Source: PALSA-607 sp036509315
GTDB lineage: Bacteria; Actinomycetota; Actinomycetes; Acidothermales; Acidothermaceae
Direction of reading: 5' to 3'
NCBI GenBank assembly: GCA_036509315.1
Contig: DATCFU010000029.1
Coordinates: forward strand, 1 to 17,136
DNA: 17,136 nt
Within the stretch, counting starts at the first letter, position 1; every line of letters starts with the position of its first letter. Shown here piece after piece: positions 12,358 through 17,136 of the stretch. A model generated the notes under the pieces. That model saw only the letters and a program-made list of their open reading frames with translations, was not told the DNA's origin and made no database searches. The position numbers and the translations under genes were made by a program.

Positions 12358-13703
12358 GCGGCACCACCGATGGAGCCCGTCGGCCAAACGTCGGCCTTCG
12401 ACACCGAAGAGGCACCAGCTGGTGCCTCTAGGGCTAGCGCGCTTCGCACTGCTGACCAGTCGGCAGACCGTGCACGGCCGCGCGAGGTCGCGAACGCGGG
12501 TTGTGGTGCGTTCGGCTCACCATTCGGCGCGTTCGGCTCAGGTTCTGAAACCTGAGCTAAATGACCTGAATGGTGAGCCGAACGGTCGTTGAGGCGCCAG
12601 ATAGACCCGCCGCCGAACCCCTGCCGATCCGCATCGGCGCCAGCCTTGGATCGGGCTCGCTTCAGAGTGGCCTCGGAGAAACCCGCACCGCGGGCAGCCT
12701 TGAAAACATCCTTGCGCGCGGCCTCGCCGCCGTTGTCGGTGAGGTAACCGATCAGCCAGTCCGCGGCCTCGGCGCGTTCGGACTTCTCCTCACCATCACC
12801 GTGACTGCGAAGGATGTCGGAGACCGACCGATCGGACTCGCCAAGCATCAGCAGCTTCCCGACGTAGGCCGGTCCTTCATCCGTCGACACCGACGCCTGC
12901 TCGATGACGTATCGCAGGGACGGAAGGTCGAGCCGGCCGAGGTTGTTCTTTACCTGCGAGATGACGCACGAGCCGTCTTCGGCGTCGGTGTCCTGTGCGA
13001 ACCCGAGGGCGGCCCGCGCGACGTTGCCGAACGCCGCCGACCCCATGATGAGCGACATCGGATCTGAGCCCGCGGACTTGTTGAAGTGCGCGTTGCCGAG
13101 CACCGTGCAGCCGGTTCGATCAGCGAGCCTAGCGAGTGGCTCGAGCACCTGGCGGACGTCGCGGTCCTTGTGGGTGTCCAGGACGCCGGAGATGGTGCTC
13201 ATCAACGGGTCGACGGATAAGAGCACGGCGCCCACGCGGACGATCTCGCCTTCGAGGCCGGCGCAGTCAACCGGCAACGTCAACGTCGTTTCGTGATCGG
13301 CCTCGGTGGTCACGTCGACCCGGTAGACCATCGCCATGTCGGCGCCGGCCACGATCAACCGCGGCACGATCGTGCGTTCCCAAGAATCTTCCGATGCGGC
13401 GATGATGCACACCTTCGGTGTTCCGAAGTGCACGCCCGGCAGGGTGCCTCGGGTCAGGTGGGCGATCATCCAGGCGTGGAAGGTGCTCTTCCCGACGCCG
13501 CCCTTCCCTGGCGTCAGGGTGACCTCGCCGAGCGGCACCCGGTCAGCCCAGGTCCAGCGCACCGGCCGGGGCCTGATCGTCGAGGCTGGGGTCAACCTGA
13601 CGCGGCGGCGGACAATGTCGCCCTGGTCGCCCTGGTCGTCCGGCTCGACCACGTTGCCGTGCTCGTTGTAGTCGGTGCCGTAGGTGATGCCGAAGCCGCT
13701 CAC
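12354..13703 (-). CDS. RepA-like AAA ATPase/helicase (AAA_25 type), replication protein
   Basis: A 449-residue protein from GTG 13703 (GTGA overlap). After 55 flexible residues comes a RecA-fold ATPase: Walker A GKGGVGKST (66-74), SEDSWERTIVPRL with the conserved acidic pair (104-116), Walker B-type VGAVLLSVDPL (157-167) and GNAHFNKS (203-210) as the switch motif. Residues about 310-385 form a winged-helix-like end (AADWLIGYLTDNGGEAARKD, ATLKRARSKAGA). The last 70 residues are low-complexity, and their DNA is full of palindromes and iterons. Related proteins drive replication of plasmids, phages and satellites as hexameric helicases. No primase or polymerase domain is present. Confidence 0.9.
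   Translation of the reverse strand: MSGFGITYGTDYNEHGNVVEPDDQGDQGDIVRRRVRLTPASTIRPRPVRWTWADRVPLGEVTLTPGKGGVGKSTFHAWMIAHLTRGTLPGVHFGTPKVCIIAASEDSWERTIVPRLIVAGADMAMVYRVDVTTEADHETTLTLPVDCAGLEGEIVRVGAVLLSVDPLMSTISGVLDTHKDRDVRQVLEPLARLADRTGCTVLGNAHFNKSAGSDPMSLIMGSAAFGNVARAALGFAQDTDAEDGSCVISQVKNNLGRLDLPSLRYVIEQASVSTDEGPAYVGKLLMLGESDRSVSDILRSHGDGEEKSERAEAADWLIGYLTDNGGEAARKDVFKAARGAGFSEATLKRARSKAGADADRQGFGGGSIWRLNDRSAHHSGHLAQVSEPEPNAPNGEPNAPQPAFATSRGRARSADWSAVRSALALEAPAGASSVSKADVWPTGSIGGAA
12408..12429. repeat. perfect 22-bp palindrome in the 3' end of the ATPase gene
   Basis: The core GGCACCAGCTGGTGCC extends symmetrically by three bases on both sides, with no spacer. It encodes EAPAGAS in the disordered tail, where there is little protein constraint. 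It lies about 80 bases from the iteron cluster and may be part of the same origin or a regulator site. Confidence 0.7.
12508..12584. other. candidate replication origin: iterons and nested inverted repeats
   Basis: GCGTTCGGCTCA occurs at 12508-12519 and 12529-12540, 21 bases (two turns) apart, and inverted as TGAGCCGAACG at 12574-12584. A perfect 17-bp inverted repeat pairs 12509-12525 with 12568-12584. Inside it GCTCAGGTT (12536-12544) pairs with AACCTGAGC (12549-12557) over a CTGA loop, and the A/T-rich stretch GCTAAATGA (12556-12564) follows. Such a pattern inside or beside a Rep gene is typical of an origin. This is inference from pattern. Confidence 0.5.
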
Positions 13704-14506
13704 GGCGTCTCACCGGACGACGTCTCCCGGCACTTCTCGCACAGCGTCTCGTAGTCCCGCTGCGGCAACATTCGCTCGCCGCAGTCCTGGCACTTGCTGT
13801 AGCCGCCGAGGTCGTCGTCAATTGAAGCCATCAGCGCGGCGAGAGTTCCGACCCAGCCACCGCGGCGGTCGTAAAGGAGTACTCGATGGTCGGGGAACCG
13901 ATCATCGCGATGTAACCGCTCAAGACGTTCGAGCACCTTCTGTAGGTCAAACACTGCGTCGGCATAGGCATCGGGCAGTGGGCGACGTCGGCGCCGAACG
14001 CCGCCCTGTTGCTGGCGGGCGTCCCGGATCGCGGTCGAGTTGGTGGTGCCGGTGTTCTCCATCGCGGTGTTGATGACCGCCGCCGACCGAGTAGCTGGCC
14101 GCTCGCGACCGTCGAGGCTCGTCACGGTGGCCGGACGTTCCGGTGCATCCGGTCGACTGTTACCTGACGTAACAGTCGAAAGATCCTCGTGCACCGTCTT
14201 GTTGCTTACGCCGACGATGGGTGCGATGGCCCTGGTGCTCATGCCCTCGGCCGAGAGGATCGCGACCATCTCTTGGCGGTCGACGCGGGCCAGCCTTAGC
14301 GGCTCATCGCCGAGCACGTCGGACAGGTACGCGGTCCACGAGGCGTAGCCGAGCGCGAGGTGCGCGTTTCCTGCCTTCGCCTCTTCGACCAGCGAGATCA
14401 ACCTCGACTTCGTCTCGATGAAGTTCTGGGCCGTCAGCCGGATCCGCTGCGTCAGGCGCCGGGCATCGTCAACAGTCATGTCGACGATGACGATCTCCGT
14501 GGTCAT
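13700..14506 (-). CDS. HTH protein with C-terminal zinc finger, possible replication or partition regulator
   Basis: A 268-residue protein from ATG 14506 (ATGA overlap). Residues 10-80 are a helical region (ARRLTQRIRLTAQNFIETKS, LALGYASWTAYLSDVLG) often seen in actinobacterial element proteins. Residues 84-110 hold a helix-turn-helix (SAEGMSTRAIAPIVGVSNKT, then VHEDLS). A disordered linker rich in Arg, Thr and Asp spans 112-175, followed by a helix (AVFDLQKVLERLERLHRDD). The end carries C239-x-x-C242 and C256-x-x-C259 (KCQDCGERM, CEKCRET), a likely zinc finger. It is directly upstream of and coupled to the ATPase, so a loader or regulator of replication is plausible. ParB/KorB-like similarity is limited to the HTH. 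Confidence 0.8.
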   Translation of the reverse strand: MTTEIVIVDMTVDDARRLTQRIRLTAQNFIETKSRLISLVEEAKAGNAHLALGYASWTAYLSDVLGDEPLRLARVDRQEMVAILSAEGMSTRAIAPIVGVSNKTVHEDLSTVTSGNSRPDAPERPATVTSLDGRERPATRSAAVINTAMENTGTTNSTAIRDARQQQGGVRRRRRPLPDAYADAVFDLQKVLERLERLHRDDRFPDHRVLLYDRRGGWVGTLAALMASIDDDLGGYSKCQDCGERMLPQRDYETLCEKCRETSSGETP

Positions 14507-14730
14507 GCTGCACCGGCTAGCTCGATGAGCACGCGCTGAACGATTTCCGACATCAGGCCGAGGTCGTTCAAGTGGTGCCAGGCCGCACGGCACGCAGCGG
14601 CGTCGGGCGGCCAATCGCGGGCGAGCTCGTCGAGCGGGTCGCGGTAGTCGCAGCCGTCGAGCACGGGAAGCCGTCGACTCGCCGCACGCCGACGACGCAG
14701 TTGGGTAGATACACTCTCGGTAACGGGCAT
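14503..14730 (-). CDS. 75-residue hypothetical protein
   Basis: ATG 14730 was chosen because AAAGGG lies 8 bases upstream; the frame upstream of it is low-complexity. A basic N-terminus (STQLRRRRAASRRLPVL) is followed by a compact helical part, DYRDPLDELARDWP, AACRAAWHHLNDLGLMSE and IVQRVLIELAGAA. No known domain. It opens the block of overlapping genes and sits behind a hairpin that could modulate read-through from the excisionase gene. Confidence 0.7.
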   Translation of the reverse strand: MPVTESVSTQLRRRRAASRRLPVLDGCDYRDPLDELARDWPPDAAACRAAWHHLNDLGLMSEIVQRVLIELAGAA

Positions 14731-14751
14731 TCGGTGTGCCCTTTCGCTAGC

Positions 14752-14781
14752 GAGGGCCGGCCTTGTGGTGGGCCGGCTCTC
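14752..14781 (-). terminator. hairpin between the excisionase-type gene and the next gene
   Basis: GAGGGCCGGCC (14752-14762) pairs with GGCCGGCTCTC (14771-14781) with one mismatch and an 8-base loop. It follows the excisionase-type gene's end by about 20 bases in the leftward direction. It may act as a partial terminator, letting the first gene be made more than the rest of the operon. Confidence 0.5.
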
Positions 14782-14800
14782 GGCATGTCTGGGGGTCGGG

Positions 14801-14992
14801 TCAGGCGGCGTCGTGCGAGTCGGCTGCGAGTCGTGCGGCGAAGGCGCGAAGCTCGTCGACCGCAATCAGGCGCCTCTTGCCGATCAGCACCGACCGCAGC
14901 TGACCCGTCTGGATGAGTTCGAAGGTCTTCGTCCGACCGATTCCGAGCGCCTTCGATGCGTCCGGGTACACAGGGACTAGCACCGGATCCAT
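14801..14992 (-). CDS. excisionase/AlpA-type HTH_17 protein
   Basis: A 63-residue protein with GGAGG 6 bases before ATG 14992. Residues 9-30 (YPDASKALGIGRTKTFELIQ) form the helix-turn-helix. Residues 33-47 (RSVLIGKRRLIAVDE) form the wing with the typical Gly-Lys-Arg turn. The C-terminal helix is AFAARLAADSH. This is the standard size and layout of actinobacterial excisionases, which bend att DNA and switch the integrase towards excision. It is the first gene of the leftward operon, divergent from the repressor and expressed from the promoter at 15044-15072, fitting a role in induction and excision. Confidence 0.85.
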   Translation of the reverse strand: MDPVLVPVYPDASKALGIGRTKTFELIQTGQLRSVLIGKRRLIAVDELRAFAARLAADSHDAA

Positions 14993-15043
14993 GGAGTACC
15001 TCCATCTGGAGTTGCAGCCGTGTCACTTGACGCGTCTCCATGA

Positions 15044-15072
15044 ACCATAGAGGACCGCGACGGACCTTGCAA
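15044..15072 (-). promoter_or_regulatory. leftward promoter of the excisionase/replication operon
   Basis: Read on the minus strand, TTGCAA (15072-15067) is followed after 17 bases by TATGGT (15049-15044). A start near 15037 would give a 45-base leader with the GGAGG ribosome site. The -35 hexamer is the same palindromic TTGCAA used by the rightward promoter. Confidence 0.55.
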
Positions 15073-15095
15073 CCTTGCGCGATGACAAGTAGCAT
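15067..15095 (+). promoter_or_regulatory. rightward, probably leaderless, promoter of the repressor and integrase genes
   Basis: TTGCAA (15067-15072), a 17-base spacer, then TAGCAT (15090-15095). The repressor GTG follows after 8 bases with no Shine-Dalgarno, so transcription would begin at or next to the start codon, as is common in actinobacteria. Confidence 0.6.
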
Positions 15096-15099
15096 CGCG
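15078..15099. promoter_or_regulatory. dyad operator candidate over the repressor promoter
   Basis: CGCGATG (15078-15084) and CATCGCG (15093-15099) form a perfect 7-bp dyad with 8-base spacing, 22 bases overall. It covers the spacer and -10 box of the rightward promoter. ACCTTGC also occurs twice nearby (15064-15070, 15072-15078), over the shared -35. Both could be bound by the adjacent XRE repressor. Confidence 0.5.
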
Positions 15100-15103
15100 T
15101 GTC

Positions 15104-15748
15104 GTGATGGTTCGCCTTGAACACGTGGTTGCGCGCAACGTGATCGCACTGCGCCAGCAGATTGGCGCGACGCAGGCGGAATTGGCAGCGAAGATGCGCG
15201 CCAGCGGCTTTACCTGGCAGACGAACCGCGTCGCGCAGATCGAGACCCTGCGGCGTCCCGTGTCGTTACTTGAAGTCGTCGGCCTGGCCCGCGTGTTTGG
15301 CGTGCCCGTCACGCAACTGCTCGACGGAGACGACCAGATCGATCTGCCATCAGGGGGCGCCATGCCGCTCGGCGGCGTCCGCGACGCCCTCGCAGGTGTC
15401 CTCTTCGCAGAGGTCCGAGACGCCACCCCCGACGAACTTCGCGAGCATCAGGCCGCAGCCGAGGAGTTGCGAAAGATGGCCAAGCAGCTCGACGTGCCCT
15501 CGAACGTGCTCGACGGGCTCGCGTATCGGTGCTTCGGCCAGTCCTTCCGTGCGGAGCGCGAGAAGCGGTTGGGCGTCGTCGCCGGCATGTCAGCCCGCAG
15601 CGCGCAGACGAAACGCGGGCATGTCTCGCGGCGCTTGCTGGCCGAGCTACAGGAATGGCTCGGTGATCCCGATCAGCGCGCCCGCATCATCGGCGAATAT
15701 GAGCGCGAAGTCGCCGACGCCCTTGCCAACATCGAAGGGGACGACTAA
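15104..15748 (+). CDS. XRE-family phage-type repressor
   Basis: A 214-residue protein. GTG 15104 and ATG 15107 are both possible; no ribosome site is present, in keeping with a leaderless mRNA. Residues 7-75 are a XRE/Cro-type helix-turn-helix: VARNVIALRQQIGATQAELA, then RVAQIETLRRPVSLLEVVGL and VFGVPVTQLLDG. The rest is helical (TPDELREHQAAAEELRKM, RRLLAELQEWLGDPDQ) and may dimerise or sense a signal; there is no LexA-like Ser/Lys peptidase motif, so induction is probably not by RecA self-cleavage. It is divergent from the excisionase operon and directly upstream of the integrase, the expected place for the master repressor of a satellite or prophage. Confidence 0.88.
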   Translation: MMVRLEHVVARNVIALRQQIGATQAELAAKMRASGFTWQTNRVAQIETLRRPVSLLEVVGLARVFGVPVTQLLDGDDQIDLPSGGAMPLGGVRDALAGVLFAEVRDATPDELREHQAAAEELRKMAKQLDVPSNVLDGLAYRCFGQSFRAEREKRLGVVAGMSARSAQTKRGHVSRRLLAELQEWLGDPDQRARIIGEYEREVADALANIEGDD

Positions 15749-16945
15749 GTGACCGGAACCCGCACGCGCAGCTCGAACCTCCGCTCGTCGATCTACCTCG
15801 CCGCGGACGGCCGCTGGCACGGCCGCGTAACGATGGGTGCCAAGAATGACGGTAGTCCGGACCGGCGCCACGTCACTGGCAAGACCGAGAAGATCGTCAC
15901 CGCGAAAGTGACGGCGCTGGAGAAGGAACGCTCGGCGGGCACGGTCGCCGACGCGAAACGGCCACCGACGGTCGAGGCGTGGTTAACGCACTGGCTGAAC
16001 ACGATCGCAGCGCGCAAGGTCCGACCGAGCACCCTGTACGACTACCGGAACAAGATCAACGGCCGCATCGTGCCGGCGATCGGCGCGCACCGACTCGACC
16101 GCCTGCAGCCCGAACACTTGGAAGCCGCGTACAGCGCGTGGGCAGCGGACGGGTTGGCGAGCGGGACGATCCTCAAGTGCCATCGCATCGTGTCGCGAGC
16201 GCTCAAGGTCGCGGTCCAGCGCGGACGGGTTGCACGTAACGTGGCGACCCTGGTCGACGCTCCGAGCCTGGACCGAGTCGAGGTGCAGCCGCTCAGTGCG
16301 ACCGACGCCCGGGCGATCCTCGACGCCGCGCAGCTGCAGCGGTGCTCGGCGCGGTGGTCGGTCGCCCTGGCACTCGGGCTGCGTCAAGGTGAAGCGCTCG
16401 GGCTGCCCTGGGATGCCGTCGACCTCGAGGCGGGCACCCTGACGGTTAAGCAAGCGCTACAGCGGCAAGCTGGCCACGGGCTCGTCATGGTCGAGCCGAA
16501 GTCACGCGCCGGCCGCCGCACGGTCGCGTTGCCTCCGCAGTTGGTCGCCGCGTTGCGTGTCCATCGCAGCGAGCAGGTGACCGAGCGGACGCGCGCCGGT
16601 TCGGCATGGACCGATCACGGTTTGGTCTTCACGCAACCCAACGGCAATCCGATCGACCCGCGCCAGGACTGGGCAGCATGGAAGACGCTGCTACGGGTCG
16701 CGTGCGTCCGCGATGCGCGACTACACGACGCCAGGCACACCGCGGCGACGCTGCTGCTCGTCGAGGGCGTTCCGGCGCGGGTCGTGATGCAGGTGCTCGG
16801 CCATTCGCAGATCGGATTGACCCTGGGCACCTACAGCCACGTCGTGCCCGAACTCGCTCAGGAGGCCGCTGCGAGCATGGGCCGCGCTCTCTGGGGAAAT
16901 GAGACCAAAACTGAGACTAAGCCTAAGGCGAGGAAGTCACGATGA
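15749..16945 (+). CDS. int: tyrosine integrase of the element
   Basis: A 398-residue protein, a normal length for the family, starting at GTG 15749 directly after the repressor's stop, with GGGG about 8 bases upstream. Residues 10-60 form an arm-binding strand unit (SSIYLAADGRWHGRVTMG), 72-175 the SAM-like core-binding domain, and 185-385 the catalytic domain. The catalytic set is complete: Arg212 in GLRQGEAL, Lys251 in VEPKSRAGRR, His326 and Arg329 in HDARHT, His352 in LGHSQIG and Tyr362 in TYSHV. The end (ETKTETK) is encoded by an arm-type repeat. It should join attP to the tRNA-Thr 3' end; it lies next to attR, 24 bases from the repeat. Expression would come with the repressor, and excision with the excisionase-type protein. 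Confidence 0.95.
   Translation: MTGTRTRSSNLRSSIYLAADGRWHGRVTMGAKNDGSPDRRHVTGKTEKIVTAKVTALEKERSAGTVADAKRPPTVEAWLTHWLNTIAARKVRPSTLYDYRNKINGRIVPAIGAHRLDRLQPEHLEAAYSAWAADGLASGTILKCHRIVSRALKVAVQRGRVARNVATLVDAPSLDRVEVQPLSATDARAILDAAQLQRCSARWSVALALGLRQGEALGLPWDAVDLEAGTLTVKQALQRQAGHGLVMVEPKSRAGRRTVALPPQLVAALRVHRSEQVTERTRAGSAWTDHGLVFTQPNGNPIDPRQDWAAWKTLLRVACVRDARLHDARHTAATLLLVEGVPARVVMQVLGHSQIGLTLGTYSHVVPELAQEAAASMGRALWGNETKTETKPKARKSR
16900..16917. repeat. candidate integrase arm-type site, right
   Basis: An exact copy of the 18-bp sequence at 2515-2532, in the last codons of the integrase gene and 52 bases from the att repeat. It is in the same direction as the left copy. It is the likely second arm for integrase binding. 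Confidence 0.6.
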
Positions 16946-16969
16946 CGCTATCTTCGCAGGTCAGAGGGG

Positions 16970-17015
16970 GAGCCGCCTGTCAGAGTCGAACTGACGACCT
17001 ACGCATTACGAGTGC
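16970..17015. repeat. right attachment site (within the tRNA-Thr gene)
   Basis: Identical to 2375-2420 over 46 bases and forming the 3' part of the intact tRNA gene. The element therefore supplies the functional 3' end of the host tRNA, a hallmark of tRNA-targeting integrases. Confidence 0.93.
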
Positions 17016-17043
17016 GTTGCTCTGCCAACTGAGCTAAGGCGGC
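16971..17043 (-). tRNA. tRNA-Thr (anticodon CGT)
   Basis: Read on the minus strand from 17043: acceptor GCCGCCT pairs with AGGCGGC, the D arm is GCTC-AGTTGGCA-GAGC, the anticodon arm is ACGCA-CTCGTAA-TGCGT with anticodon CGT, and the T arm is GTCAG-TTCGACT-CTGAC. The discriminator base is T and CCA is not encoded. All stems are intact. The 3' 45 bases are duplicated at the far end of the element. Confidence 0.96.
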
Positions 17044-17136
17044 GAGCCGCCCTCGGTCAGCAGAACCGGACCGTGGGCAACCCGCAAAGTCTAACGGGTC
17101 AGCCCCGGGCACCTAAGGCACGCCGAATTTACTGGC

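Larger units (their letters stand above)
2375..17015. mobile_element. tRNA-Thr-integrated element, phage-satellite (PICI-like) or reduced prophage
   Basis: The element is bounded by a perfect 46-bp direct repeat (2375-2420 and 16970-17015) that is the 3' part of the tRNA-Thr(CGT) gene. The integrase gene lies next to the intact tRNA. Inside are an XRE repressor divergent from an excisionase-type gene, a RepA-like ATPase, a VRR-NUC nuclease, a candidate small terminase and one large tail-like protein. No large terminase, portal, major capsid, tape measure, lysin, or conjugation (TraB/FtsK-like) gene is present. Nearly all genes are intact and tightly coupled, which argues against random decay of a full prophage. 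Known satellites have this order: int, repressor, divergent xis and rep, then packaging. The class assignment is inference; the boundaries are direct observation. Confidence 0.85.

Noticed and set aside
13293..13754. Rightward open frames opposite the replication ATPase
   Set aside because: The minus-strand product has clear Walker motifs; the plus-strand frames are shadows rich in Arg, Pro and His.
15104..15748. LexA/CI-type self-cleaving repressor
   Set aside because: No Ala-Gly cleavage site or Ser/Lys peptidase motif in the C-terminal half.
2375..17015. Actinomycete integrative conjugative element (AICE)
   Set aside because: Integrase, excisionase and a replication protein would fit, but there is no FtsK/TraB-like transfer ATPase or Spd-type gene, and a tail-like gene and candidate small terminase are present.

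Overview
The window is high-GC, with dense coding, GTG starts, 1- and 4-base gene overlaps and a leaderless-type promoter. This points to an actinobacterium; the genus cannot be fixed from the sequence. Chromosomal flanks are 1-2374 (end of an FtsX-type permease gene, an alpha/beta hydrolase, a small membrane protein) and 17016-17136 (5' half of a tRNA-Thr(CGT) gene and its upstream DNA).

Between them, 2375-17015 is one integrated mobile element of about 14.6 kb, bounded by a perfect 46-bp direct repeat made of the 3' part of the tRNA-Thr gene. At the right end a tyrosine integrase (15749-16945) abuts the tRNA, preceded by an XRE-type repressor (15104-15748). The repressor diverges from a long leftward operon across a compact switch in which two promoters appear to share one palindromic -35 hexamer.

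The leftward operon (14992 down to 7276) encodes, in order: an excisionase-type HTH protein, a small protein, an HTH/zinc-finger protein, a RepA-like ATPase with iteron and palindrome DNA in its 3' end, a VRR-NUC nuclease, a hidden 51-residue Arg-rich protein, a second HTH_17 protein, a helical protein, a large phage tail/fibre-like protein, a small beta protein, a candidate small terminase with a cos-like palindromic gap in front of it, and two unknown proteins. Most joints are 1- or 4-base stop/start overlaps. The left arm is transcribed rightward (2610-5116): a zinc-motif protein, two tandem DUF6907-like proteins, two small proteins and a second complete tyrosine recombinase. It is followed by a cargo pocket (5117-7137) with a leftward membrane protein and a rightward two-gene unit of unknown function. 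A terminator-like sequence is repeated at both sides of this pocket, and a 54-bp relic of a sister recombinase gene lies just inside it.

Interpretation (inference): excision/repressor switch, own replication ATPase, small terminase but no large terminase, portal, capsid protease or major capsid gene, and a size near 15 kb fit a phage satellite (PICI-like) rather than a complete prophage or a conjugative element. The unusual part is that this apparent satellite carries its own large tail/fibre-like gene directly coupled to its replication genes, which raises the idea of a satellite that modifies the helper's tail or host range. A strongly reduced prophage is the main alternative.
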